This document shows positions 7,774 to 15,317 of a stretch of DNA of 18,299 nucleotides, one piece after another. Within the stretch, counting starts at the first letter, position 1; each line of letters starts with the position of its first letter. The stretch is from CAYRUP01 sp964427485 (GTDB taxonomy: Bacteria > Pseudomonadota > Gammaproteobacteria > DSM-16500): positions 1 to 18,299 of the forward strand of contig CAYRUP010000024.1 of the NCBI GenBank assembly GCA_964427485.1, in the 5' to 3' direction. The notes beneath the pieces were generated by a model. It was not told the DNA's origin. It made no database searches and was given only the letters and a program-made list of their open reading frames with translations. The position numbers and the translations under genes are program-made.

Positions 7774-8343
7774 TGACTCAACACCATTTTTCAGAGCATT
7801 AAACTGATACGCTAACCCACATGAACACAAATGTTCTTGAGTTGAAGCATTAAATTGTTTGCCGCATCGACAAATCCACCCCTGAATTCGCGCTGGATTA
7901 CCATAAACCAAGGCATACGCTGGGACATCTTTTGTGACGACGCTTCCCGCACCCACCATGGCCCATTGTCCAATTTTAATATCAGGAAGTATTGTGGCAT
8001 TCGCACCGATACTACAACCTTGTTGCAACAAAATAGTTGGATAAGATTCAGGATATTGTTTGCTGCGTGGGCGCTTATCATTCGTAAACGCGGCGCATGG
8101 CCCAATAAATACATCATCTTCTATTTTTAACCCCGTCCAAAGGTAAACACCCGACTTAATAGTGACTCTATCGCCAATACTCACACCACTCTCAATTAAC
8201 GTATGATCACAAATATTGCAATCCGCGCCAATCATTACGTTCGATAAAATATGACTAAAGGCCCAAATTCTCGTATTCGCGCCAATCATCACATTTTTTT
8301 CAATAAGCGCTTGGGGATGGATTGTTGCAGTTGGATTTATCAT
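7753..8343 (-). CDS. Left-handed beta-helix sugar N-acetyltransferase (WbpD/FdtC/QdtC-like)
   Basis: A 196-residue hexapeptide-repeat acyltransferase, probably transferring acetyl from acetyl-CoA to the amino group of a nucleotide-linked amino sugar. Imperfect hexapeptides (IEKNVMIGANTRIW, VMIGADCNICDHTLIESGVSIGDRVTI and similar) run over 5-140. FTNDKRPR (86-93), GAGSVVTKDVPAYALVYGNPA and GW-ICRCG are hallmarks of the WlbB/WbpD and FdtC/QdtC group. Two C-terminal CxC pairs (158/160 and 173/175) suggest a small zinc knuckle. The final residues LSEKVS and the TAG stop lie inside the repeat at 7753-7773, so the original C-terminus was probably altered or replaced. The start has an aaagaga ribosome site and lies 16 bases after the GNAT gene. 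It probably completes a dTDP-3-acetamido sugar, but a UDP-sugar substrate is also possible. Confidence 0.86.
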   Translation of the reverse strand: MINPTATIHPQALIEKNVMIGANTRIWAFSHILSNVMIGADCNICDHTLIESGVSIGDRVTIKSGVYLWTGLKIEDDVFIGPCAAFTNDKRPRSKQYPESYPTILLQQGCSIGANATILPDIKIGQWAMVGAGSVVTKDVPAYALVYGNPARIQGWICRCGKQFNASTQEHLCSCGLAYQFNALKNGVESLSEKVS

Positions 8344-8359
8344 TTTTTCTCTTTAGAAC

Positions 8360-8872
8360 TTAAATTAAATATAACATATACCGCAACAATTCTTGACCAA
8401 TCGCTTTTTCAAAACGAAACCCACAATTTTCATAAATACGAATCGCTCTTTCATTCGTCGCTTTCACTTCTAACATTAAAGAACAAAGTTCTAACACATC
8501 TCGCGCCAGCAACAAACTGGCTTTGCAAGCTGTACTCATATAGCCTTGATTGGCAAAAGCCGGATTTACTAAAAAACGGCCGAATTGCGCAGATTTTTCA
8601 GCCCAATTAATATCATAAAGCGCAACTTGACCTAATTTTTCTTGCAATTGATTTTCAATAATAAAAATAAAATCATCATTTTTTTGTAAATAATTCTCAA
8701 ACCATTTTAAATGGGAAGGTAAATCAATTTCGTCTGAATAGGTAAAGAAAGCGCGGTAGGTATTACGCCACAGCAAAGTTTCAGGCAAATCGTCTTTACG
8801 TAATAAACGCAGCGAAATATTTTTATAATCGAAGGGAGTTAAATCCGCTTTAATCGTTTGTGTGCTTAGCAT
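8360..8872 (-). CDS. GNAT family N-acetyltransferase (RimJ/RimL or PseH-like)
   Basis: A 170-residue acetyl-CoA-dependent acetyltransferase. NISLRLLRKDDLPETLLWRN opens the domain, FGRFLVNPAFANQGYMSTAC gives the acetyl-CoA binding region (a Q/RGxG/A-like turn in degenerate form), and LEVKATNERAIRIYENCGF is the classic GNAT C-terminal motif. In this context it may acetylate an amino sugar nucleotide, as PseH and WecD do. Protein acetylation is the alternative. Its start overlaps the wzt stop by 7 bases, so translation is probably coupled. With the hexapeptide enzyme next door, the locus has two candidate N-acetyltransferases. Confidence 0.82.
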   Translation of the reverse strand: MLSTQTIKADLTPFDYKNISLRLLRKDDLPETLLWRNTYRAFFTYSDEIDLPSHLKWFENYLQKNDDFIFIIENQLQEKLGQVALYDINWAEKSAQFGRFLVNPAFANQGYMSTACKASLLLARDVLELCSLMLEVKATNERAIRIYENCGFRFEKAIGQELLRYMLYLI

Positions 8873-9591
8873 ACGGAATAAGCCTTAACGAAATTACTAT
8901 ATTCTTTCCACACCGCTTCCGTCGGTCCATCTGCCATCACGACACCTTTTTGCAGCCAAATCGTTCGTTCGCAAAATTTTTGTAGCAAGTCAAACGAGTG
9001 TGAAGAAAAAATCATGATTTGGCCTTTATCAATAAATTGATTGATGCGATCTTGCGCTTTTTTAGCAAAAGCCGCATCGCCTGCACCCATCACTTCATCT
9101 AACAAAAGTATCTCTGGATCAATCGCGGTTGAGACAGCAAAAGCGAGTCGTATGAACATACCTGCAGAATAGGTTCTAACAGGATAATTTAGGAAATCAC
9201 CTAATTCTGTAAATTGGGCAATCTCTTTGATTTTTTCATCCAATTCATTACGCGACATGCCCAACAACATACCGCGGATACGAATGTTATGCCATCCAGT
9301 CAAATCCATTTCAAACCCGGTAGCAAATTCGAATAAGGGACAAATATTACCTTGCGTAATACAAATGCCTCGCGTAGGTCGATAAATTTGCGCCATCACT
9401 TTTAACAGCGTACTTTTTCCTGCGCCATTTAACCCAATCAATCCAACACGCTCACCGCGCTTGATGCGCAAATTCACATTATTTAACGCAGTGATCATGT
9501 TAGGTTTTACAAAAAAATCTTTCAGTGATTTGCTTTGATTAATGGGATAATGCACGTTTACATCTTTCATCAAAATTTCAATCATAGCCAA
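8866..9591 (-). CDS. wzt: Polysaccharide ABC exporter ATP-binding subunit (Wzt, short form)
   Basis: The 241-residue nucleotide-binding subunit of the exporter that moves undecaprenyl-linked O-polysaccharide across the inner membrane. Walker A GLNGAGKST is at 53-61, the signature YSAGM at 141-145, Walker B LLLDE at 162-166 and the switch histidine in SSHS (198). The KSLKDFF segment upstream is typical of the Wzt/TagH group. There is no C-terminal carbohydrate-binding domain, unlike the roughly 430-residue Wzt of E. coli O8/O9a, so the exporter probably does not need a capped terminus to recognise its substrate. It overlaps wzm by 10 bases upstream and the GNAT gene by 7 bases downstream. Confidence 0.95.
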   Translation of the reverse strand: MAMIEILMKDVNVHYPINQSKSLKDFFVKPNMITALNNVNLRIKRGERVGLIGLNGAGKSTLLKVMAQIYRPTRGICITQGNICPLFEFATGFEMDLTGWHNIRIRGMLLGMSRNELDEKIKEIAQFTELGDFLNYPVRTYSAGMFIRLAFAVSTAIDPEILLLDEVMGAGDAAFAKKAQDRINQFIDKGQIMIFSSHSFDLLQKFCERTIWLQKGVVMADGPTEAVWKEYSNFVKAYSVC

Positions 9592-10394
9592 TACGCAACC
9601 TTAGAATCACATTTAATAAGAGTAGCCACCGCCATAAACCAAACTAAAACGCCATAGCAGAGTGCAAAATAATAGACGTTAATGGGAGCAGCTTCACCGT
9701 GCAGCAGTGGATAGCGTGCGATTTCAATTAAATAATAGAAAGGATTATATTGATAAACAAAATCAAGTCCTCGTGCTTTTAACATGTCTGCGGTAAAAAT
9801 AATGGGTGTTACATAAAAAATAACTTGTAAAAAACCCGTTAATGCATGCGGTAGATCCCGGAAACGCGCACCCAGATAGGAAAATATAATGAGATGTCCT
9901 AGACTAATTAAAATGAGACAAATAATGCCAGGAATAGACCACAAACTGCCGATATGAAGAGGTATTTGGGTATAAACGGCAACAATACAAAATATACCCA
10001 TTCCAACACATAAATTAATTAATGCCGATGTCATGTAACGAAAAATATAAACCTGTTTTGCAAAAGCAAATTGTTTAATATAACCTTCCGATGCGGCAAA
10101 GGTTTGACAGCCTTGCGTTATGGTAGTCGAAATAAAAGTCCACAGTGCAATTCCAAGAACGAGCATGGGAAAAAACTGTCTTAAATCGGCATGGAACAAA
10201 TGACCGTATACATAACCGATACTGACGGTGATCAGAGAAATATTGATGACTAACCAACTCAGACCTAAACGCGAACGACGAAATTGATTACGCACATCTT
10301 GCGTCCCAAGATAGACCCATATACGCCAAGCCAAAAGAGACTTTATACAGTCTTTTTTTATTCTCGACCACTCTGATTCAAATCTCAATTCCAT
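9582..10394 (-). CDS. wzm: Polysaccharide ABC exporter permease (Wzm, ABC-2 type)
   Basis: The 270-residue transmembrane subunit pairing with Wzt. An amphipathic N-terminus (RDVRNQFRRS-like, here QDVRNQFRRSRLGLSW, about 32-47) leads into about six membrane helices. GARFRDLPHAL is the conserved cytoplasmic loop, NPFYYLIEIAR precedes the last helices, and the C-terminus ends in KVAYWL. All are typical of Wzm/RfbA-type permeases. The gene follows the GT2 gene by 51 bases, probably in the same leftward transcript from the 11427-11455 promoter. Confidence 0.95.
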   Translation of the reverse strand: MELRFESEWSRIKKDCIKSLLAWRIWVYLGTQDVRNQFRRSRLGLSWLVINISLITVSIGYVYGHLFHADLRQFFPMLVLGIALWTFISTTITQGCQTFAASEGYIKQFAFAKQVYIFRYMTSALINLCVGMGIFCIVAVYTQIPLHIGSLWSIPGIICLILISLGHLIIFSYLGARFRDLPHALTGFLQVIFYVTPIIFTADMLKARGLDFVYQYNPFYYLIEIARYPLLHGEAAPINVYYFALCYGVLVWFMAVATLIKCDSKVAYWL

Positions 10395-10445
10395 AAAAAT
10401 GATATCCTACATAAATAATTATTTTTGTGCGTCACAAATAACACG

Positions 10446-11384
10446 TCATTGATATCGAAAAAGCAAACTCAGAAATAATCCTGCCCTTCGCTTCCAATGA
10501 GGCGGAGTTAAACAAAATTTAAAATAATTTACCATTCGAGTGAAAATATTTGTTGTAAATAAAGCAATAAAATTTTTAATCTGTTTTTGTTCTTGTTCTG
10601 AAAAAGGCAATGCCAATGTCAGCAATTGGCGCGCTTCATCGATTGCGGTTTGATAACGCTCTCGTAAAAAATAGCGATTTCTAGGATTAAACAATTTTCG
10701 TTTTATTCCACCTCGAGTGCCTAACGCATTTCCCCGATGCTGACGATAAAGCAGAGTAGGCTCATCTAAATAAGCGACATTTCCACACACGACTGCAATA
10801 ATTAAAGCCCACTTATCTGGATTTAATAATGCATTATGTTTCTCAACGGTAAGTTGATGTAACTTTGCATTAATAATCATTGTACATGCCAAGATAGGAC
10901 AATGTAACAATAAATATTTGATCGAGATTGGCAGCGTGACAGGATGAAATTCTTGAAATTTTGCGACAGAAGAAGAAAGTTCTTTCAGATGTTCATCAAC
11001 TACCAATGCATCTGAAAACACGAGCGCTGGTTTTCTTGGATCTAATAATTGAATTTCTCTCAACAACTTCTCAACTTTATGCGGCAACCAAACATCATCT
11101 TGATCTGCATAAAGTAAGTAATCAGGATTTTTTTCCAATGCATAGGTTGTCATTTTAAAATAACTGTTTTTTATGCCAATATTGCCTGAATCATCTTTGA
11201 TGATTTCAATTGTATCGGGATAATTTTGGCGGTATTTTGCTAAAATTGTTGGAGTTTCATCAGTAGAACCATCATCGCGAATAAGAATACGATTTAATGG
11301 ATGTGATTGCGTCAACAAACTATCTAATTGTTCTGCAATAAATTTTGCCCCATTATAGGTACTCATTATGGCAATTAATTTCAT
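10446..11384 (-). CDS. GT2 family glycosyltransferase (rhamnosyltransferase-like)
   Basis: A 312-residue GT-A enzyme that heads the leftward operon. IAIMSTYNGAKFIAEQLDSL (4-23), IRDDGSTDET (35-44), NIGIKNSYF and LYADQDDVWLPHK (91-103) are diagnostic of the GT2 subgroup that includes many L-rhamnosyl and galactofuranosyl transferases. The DQDD is the metal and nucleotide-sugar site. TLLYRQHRGNALG in the C-terminal third is also typical of this group. The final stretch (FSLLF-like, here FLSLLFRY) is hydrophobic and basic, suggesting peripheral membrane contact. The donor sugar is not determined. The rhamnosyl suggestion is by family resemblance only, and RmlD is absent from the window. Confidence 0.88.
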   Translation of the reverse strand: MKLIAIMSTYNGAKFIAEQLDSLLTQSHPLNRILIRDDGSTDETPTILAKYRQNYPDTIEIIKDDSGNIGIKNSYFKMTTYALEKNPDYLLYADQDDVWLPHKVEKLLREIQLLDPRKPALVFSDALVVDEHLKELSSSVAKFQEFHPVTLPISIKYLLLHCPILACTMIINAKLHQLTVEKHNALLNPDKWALIIAVVCGNVAYLDEPTLLYRQHRGNALGTRGGIKRKLFNPRNRYFLRERYQTAIDEARQLLTLALPFSEQEQKQIKNFIALFTTNIFTRMVNYFKFCLTPPHWKRRAGLFLSLLFRYQ

Positions 11385-11402
11385 AACAAAGTCACCCTGT
11401 TA

Positions 11403-11431
11403 TTGTCATTTCTAAACTGAGTCGCTAGAAT
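11403..11431 (+). promoter_or_regulatory. Promoter for the rmlA operon
   Basis: TTGTCA (11403-11408) and TAGAAT (11426-11431) are separated by 17 bases, one mismatch each from consensus. The transcript would start near 11438, leaving a leader of about 80 bases before rmlA that contains the 14-base palindrome at 11476-11489. Confidence 0.65.
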
Positions 11432-11455
11432 AGCAAGACTTTTTAATGAGCACAA
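11427..11455 (-). promoter_or_regulatory. Divergent promoter for the GT2-wzm-wzt operon
   Basis: On the minus strand, TTGTGC (11450-11455) and an extended -10 TGC-TATTCT (11427-11435) are separated by 17 bases. The -10 hexamer (11427-11432) overlaps the rightward -10 (11426-11431) almost completely, so the two promoters should exclude each other. Confidence 0.6.
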
Positions 11456-11475
11456 TGCGAGAATATTCAACCGGA

Positions 11476-11489
11476 CACGACGCGTCGTG
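11476..11489. repeat. Perfect 14-bp palindrome in the rmlA leader
   Basis: CACGACG followed directly by CGTCGTG is perfectly self-complementary. After one mismatched pair it is extended by GG/CC. It lies between the predicted rmlA transcript start and the ATG. It could be a regulator operator or a fragment of a small dispersed palindromic repeat. It is unrelated to the larger repeat family here apart from CG richness. Confidence 0.7.
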
Positions 11490-11518
11490 CCCCTACATAA
11501 AAATCGGAAATAATAATT

Positions 11519-12421
11519 ATGAATCGCAAAGGAATCGTCTTAGCGGGCGGCTTGGGGACTCGGCTTTATCCTATTACTTTAGGAATTAGCAAGCAATTAT
11601 TGCCCGTCTATGATAAACCCATGATTTATTATCCATTAAGCGTATTAATGTTAGCAGGTGTTCGCGATATTCTGATTATTTCAACACCCGAACATATGGA
11701 TCAATATCATCGGTTGCTCGGTGACGGTCAGCAATGGGGCGTTAATTTTACTTATGCTATACAAGAATCACCCAAAGGCCTTGCCGAAGCTTTTCTCATT
11801 GGAGAAACGTTTATAGGAAATTCGAGTTCTGTACTGACCTTGGGAGATAATATTTTTTACGCCCACAACCTGACTAAGATATTGCGGCAAGCGAATGAGA
11901 ACAAAGACGGAGCAACTCTATTTGTGTATCATGTTGACAACCCCAGTGCCTATGGTGTCGTTGAATTCGATGCCCAGGGTAACCCAATCAACATTCTTGA
12001 AAAACCAGAACACCCTCCTTCTAATTTAGCCGTCACAGGTCTTTATTTTTATGACAATCAAGTTGTCGATATTGCAAAAACGGTTAAACCGTCTCTGCGT
12101 AACGAATTAGAAATAGCCTCTATTAATCAACATTATCTTTCAAACAAGCAATTGAAGTTAATCAATTTAGGCAGAGGTTCCGCATGGTTGGACAGTGGGA
12201 CACATGATTCATTATTACAAGCTTCTCAATTCATAGAAACACTTGAAAAGCGCCAAGGATTAAAAGTAGCTTGCCTAGAAGAAGTAGCACTCCAGTGCAA
12301 ATACATTACTCTAGATGAATTTGCAAAACAGGCACATCGCTTAAAAAATAACGCTTATGGTCAATATTTACTAAAGATATTAAGAGAAGAGGAATCACAT
12401 AAACATGCAGTATCTGCATAA
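11519..12421 (+). CDS. rmlA: Glucose-1-phosphate thymidylyltransferase
   Basis: A 300-residue cytoplasmic enzyme that joins dTTP and glucose-1-phosphate to give dTDP-glucose, the first step of dTDP-deoxysugar pathways. The nucleotide-binding signature GGLGTRLYP (10-18) with Arg15 and Lys25 in SKQLLPVYDKPMIYYP is intact. So are TLGDNIFY, AYGVVEFD, EKPEHPPSNLAVTGLYFYD, RNELEI and GRGSAWLDSGTHDSL. The length is normal for RmlA. The ribosome site is weak (ggaaa-like, 11506 region). It leads the rightward operon and overlaps rmlC by 17 bases. Its product would feed the 3-amino sugar branch and any dTDP-rhamnose branch. The usual partner rmlB is not in this window. Confidence 0.97.
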   Translation: MNRKGIVLAGGLGTRLYPITLGISKQLLPVYDKPMIYYPLSVLMLAGVRDILIISTPEHMDQYHRLLGDGQQWGVNFTYAIQESPKGLAEAFLIGETFIGNSSSVLTLGDNIFYAHNLTKILRQANENKDGATLFVYHVDNPSAYGVVEFDAQGNPINILEKPEHPPSNLAVTGLYFYDNQVVDIAKTVKPSLRNELEIASINQHYLSNKQLKLINLGRGSAWLDSGTHDSLLQASQFIETLEKRQGLKVACLEEVALQCKYITLDEFAKQAHRLKNNAYGQYLLKILREEESHKHAVSA

Positions 12422-12962
12422 TAAGAAATTCAAAGAAGTTATTCTTATTCAACCTCAAGTATTTCAGGATGATCGCGGCTGTTTTTTTGAAACATTTCAA
12501 ACGAAACGGTATCAAGAAATAGGAATAAATGAATTATTCGTACAAGATAATTATTCGATTTCGAAAAAAAATACCCTAAGAGGCATGCACTATCAGTTAC
12601 AGCATCCGCAAGGAAAATTAGTGGGTGTCACAGCAGGGGTGGTTTTTGATGTTGTTATTGACATTCGCAAAAATTCACCCACGTTTGGTGAATGGACGGG
12701 ATTCGAACTCGACGCGCAAAAATATGCGCAAGTTTATATTCCTCCTGGTTTTGCACATGGCTTCTGTGTTTTAAGTGATTGGGCAAGTTTTTATTATAAA
12801 TGTACGGATTTTTATCGACCGGATGATGATCATGGTGTTTTATGGTGTGATGAACAATTAAACATACCTTGGCCGTTGGATACTCAACCTATATTATCCG
12901 CCAAAGATCAAAAATATCTTTCTTTGAACCAAATACCGACTGATTTATTGCCAGTATATTAA
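12405..12962 (+). CDS. rmlC: dTDP-4-keto-6-deoxy-sugar 3,5-epimerase (RmlC type)
   Basis: A 185-residue cupin epimerase. The catalytic set aligns well with RmlC: Arg59 and His62 in LRGMHYQ, Lys71, DVVIDIR (82-88), the PPGFAHGF block with His118, Tyr137 in CTDFY, and Asp168 in SAKDQ as partner of the histidine. RmlC normally converts dTDP-4-keto-6-deoxyglucose to the L-rhamno form for RmlD reduction. No rmlD is seen here, so the product may be used by genes elsewhere or by the adjacent aminotransferase. A 17-base overlap with rmlA and an AAGAGG site inside the end of rmlA indicate coupled translation. The only plausible alternative is a 3- or 5-epimerase relative acting on another dTDP-keto sugar. 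Confidence 0.93.
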   Translation: MQYLHNKKFKEVILIQPQVFQDDRGCFFETFQTKRYQEIGINELFVQDNYSISKKNTLRGMHYQLQHPQGKLVGVTAGVVFDVVIDIRKNSPTFGEWTGFELDAQKYAQVYIPPGFAHGFCVLSDWASFYYKCTDFYRPDDDHGVLWCDEQLNIPWPLDTQPILSAKDQKYLSLNQIPTDLLPVY

Positions 12963-12987
12963 TGTCTGAATAAATAAGGTTAGCACA

Positions 12988-14115
12988 ATGACAATTCAAA
13001 TTTTTACACCCAAATTTCGCACCGAAGAATGCTTGGCAGAAATCAAAGAATGTCTTGACAAAGGTTGGACTGGCATAGGTTACAAGACCGTTTTATTTGA
13101 AGAAAAATGGTGTGAATATACGAATCTGCCGCATGCCAATTTTTTAAATTCAAATACAGTTGGTTTGCATCTCGCCCTTAATTTATTTAAAAGACTTTAT
13201 CGTTGGAACGATGAAGACGAAATTATTACAACACCATTAACATTTATATCAACCAACCATGCCATTAAATATGAAAATTTGAAACCCATTTTCGCCGACG
13301 TGGATAATACTTTATGTCTTGATCCAGATAGCATCAAAGCAAAAATCACCTCCAAAACGCGCGCGGTCATGTATGTGGGTTTTGGTGGTAATACAGGTCG
13401 CCTTGCCGAAGTCTCTAAACTTTGTAAAGAACATAATTTAAAACTGATTTTGGATGCCGCCCATATGGCCGGCACACGTTATCACAATAAGCATATTGGA
13501 TCAGAAGCGGATGTCAGTATTTTTAGTTTTCAAGCAGTAAAAAATCTCCCTACTGCGGATTCTGGTATGATTTGCTGCAAAGAACAAGAATGGACGGATG
13601 AAATTCGTAAATTAAGTTGGTTGGGAATTAATAAAGATACTTATGCTAGAACAGTTGCACAAGGCAGTTATAAATGGAAATATGATGTCGAACACGTGGG
13701 TTTTAAATACCACGGTAATTCCATTATGGCAGCGCTGGGTTTGGTTGGATTACGTTATTTAGATAGCGATAATAAACGACGCCGCGAAATGGCAAATCTT
13801 TATGAAGAAAATTTAAACCAGGCTCCCAAAATTCAATTTATTGAAAAAATTCCTGATTGTGAATCAGCGCAACATTTATTTCAAATTCGCGTTCCCAATC
13901 GCGATCAGTTGCTTGATCATCTCCATCAAAATGCGATTTATCCAGGCGTACATTATTGTGATAATACGGAATATGCAATGTATCGTTATGCATTGGATAC
14001 TTGCCCAAATGCCAAAAAAATTGCGCAAGAAGTCATAAGCTTGCCTTTACATTTACATTTAACGAATCAAGATATTGAAAAAATAAGTGACATAATTAAA
14101 AAGTTTTATGCATAA
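12988..14115 (+). CDS. DegT/DnrJ/EryC1/StrS family sugar aminotransferase
   Basis: A 375-residue PLP-dependent transaminase that would convert a nucleotide-linked keto sugar to an amino sugar with glutamate as donor. Internal aldimine Lys185 lies in FSFQAVKNLPTADSGM, Asp156 in LILDAAHM contacts the pyridine nitrogen, and TTPLTFISTNHAI, PIFADVD and YHGNSIMAALGL are the other family blocks. The lysine region is closer to an ArnB-like FSFHA-x-KN pattern than to the FSFYPGKN pattern I associate with FdtB/QdtB, so C3 versus C4 specificity is open. The ketoisomerase at 1554-2006 argues for a 3-keto substrate, but that gene is in another block. The AAGG ribosome site is 8 bases upstream, and the gene overlaps the next by 8 bases. 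Confidence 0.92.
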   Translation: MTIQIFTPKFRTEECLAEIKECLDKGWTGIGYKTVLFEEKWCEYTNLPHANFLNSNTVGLHLALNLFKRLYRWNDEDEIITTPLTFISTNHAIKYENLKPIFADVDNTLCLDPDSIKAKITSKTRAVMYVGFGGNTGRLAEVSKLCKEHNLKLILDAAHMAGTRYHNKHIGSEADVSIFSFQAVKNLPTADSGMICCKEQEWTDEIRKLSWLGINKDTYARTVAQGSYKWKYDVEHVGFKYHGNSIMAALGLVGLRYLDSDNKRRREMANLYEENLNQAPKIQFIEKIPDCESAQHLFQIRVPNRDQLLDHLHQNAIYPGVHYCDNTEYAMYRYALDTCPNAKKIAQEVISLPLHLHLTNQDIEKISDIIKKFYA

Positions 14116-15304
14116 ATTACTGGTCATCATAGAAGGTCATATTCCAACAACCGACATTATCGTGCGTGCGTTGAAGGAAATGCCTCGTTTTGATGAAATT
14201 AAAGTAGTTACCCCCAATGAACTGTGCCTGAAAACTTTTTTTTCTGGAGAATATCAAATTTTATTTATTCGCACATGTCATCCCATGTGGAATATGCTGA
14301 TTAAATTCATGAAAAAAAATAACACGTCATTTGTTTATTATCTGGATGATAATTTTTGGGAATTAACCGGAAACAGCCCGATTGCACAATGTTATCAAGA
14401 TAAACAAATCATTCAAACGCTTAATCAATTTGTGTCTCTCGCCCATGAAGTTATCACGGGATCCGAAAATTTAGCGGCTTATATTCGTAGTCGTTATAAT
14501 ACATCGGCTAAATATATTCATGCTAGTTTTGATTTTTCCCTGTTGAATGGTGTTTCTCAAACGCCTAAAAATGCACTCTGTCCTTCGAATTCAGAACCCG
14601 TCAAAATAATTTATTCGGGTTCTTATTACCGCGATCATGATTTTAAATTTATTATTTCTGCACTCGAAAAACTTTTGACAGAATACCAAGATAAAATTCG
14701 CATGTATTTTTACGGATTTGTTCCGCCTGCGTTGAAGTCATTTCATAATGTTATTTTTGATGAAAAATTTTATAATTACAGTTCCTACATCGTAAAACAA
14801 TATACGGAAAATTTTGATATTGGTCTTGCTCCGCTTTTAAATTCTTTATCTAATCAAGCAAAATCCAATTTAAAATATCGCGAATACAGTGCCTGTCACA
14901 TTGCAGGAGTTTACTCTAATTTAGCACCTTATCAGAATTGTATCACTCACGGTCAGAATGGTTTATTGGCACATGAAAATGAGTTGGAATGGTATGCTGC
15001 ATTGAAATCTTTAATCGAGGATAAATCCTTACGGAATAAAATCATTGCAAATGCAAATGCCGATGTAAAAAATAATTATTCCATAAAAGCAGTTGCTCCT
15101 GTCTGGCAAACTGTTTTTTCTCATCTTCCGCCAAATTCCAAAATAAAAAACACGACGATTTTACAATACAAACACAGTCTATTTAGATTATTTATTAAGT
15201 TTATCTATTTGACTAAACGCACCAGAACTTACCTTCGTCATCATGGATTTCTTTTTACCATGCAAAAAATTTATGGCGTGATGTTTGGTAGAGTTGATGC
15301 ATGA
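14108..15304 (+). CDS. GT4-like glycosyltransferase
   Basis: A 398-residue GT-B type protein. The N-terminal half contains LFIRTCHPMW, a YYLDDNFW stretch and VITGSENLAAYIRSRY, typical of the acceptor half of GT4 proteins that act in cell-envelope glycan synthesis. The C-terminal half contains IIYSGSYYRDHDFKFI, FDIGLAPL, then KSNLKYREYSACHIAGVYSN (about 252-271), which occupies the usual donor phosphate and sugar-binding position, and HGQNGLLA. The canonical EX7E is present only in altered form. The last 40 residues are rich in aromatic and basic residues (FIKFIYLTKRTRTYLRHH region), probably a membrane-binding tail. It overlaps the aminotransferase gene by 8 bases, and its stop overlaps the ribosome site of the next gene. 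Donor and acceptor are unknown. Confidence 0.8.
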   Translation: MHKLLVIIEGHIPTTDIIVRALKEMPRFDEIKVVTPNELCLKTFFSGEYQILFIRTCHPMWNMLIKFMKKNNTSFVYYLDDNFWELTGNSPIAQCYQDKQIIQTLNQFVSLAHEVITGSENLAAYIRSRYNTSAKYIHASFDFSLLNGVSQTPKNALCPSNSEPVKIIYSGSYYRDHDFKFIISALEKLLTEYQDKIRMYFYGFVPPALKSFHNVIFDEKFYNYSSYIVKQYTENFDIGLAPLLNSLSNQAKSNLKYREYSACHIAGVYSNLAPYQNCITHGQNGLLAHENELEWYAALKSLIEDKSLRNKIIANANADVKNNYSIKAVAPVWQTVFSHLPPNSKIKNTTILQYKHSLFRLFIKFIYLTKRTRTYLRHHGFLFTMQKIYGVMFGRVDA

Positions 15305-15317
15305 GGGATTCGAATCG

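Noticed and set aside
11476..11489. Palindrome as a member of the main repeat family
   Set aside because: It shares only short CG-rich words with the TCGTCCCGCGACG core and none of the flanking arm sequence.
15285..15317. Upstream in-frame ATG extending the second GT4 gene by 11 residues
   Set aside because: The ATG at 15318 has a GAGGG site 10 bases upstream and begins the family-typical MKIAIVCDWL. The extension overlaps the previous gene and has no ribosome site.
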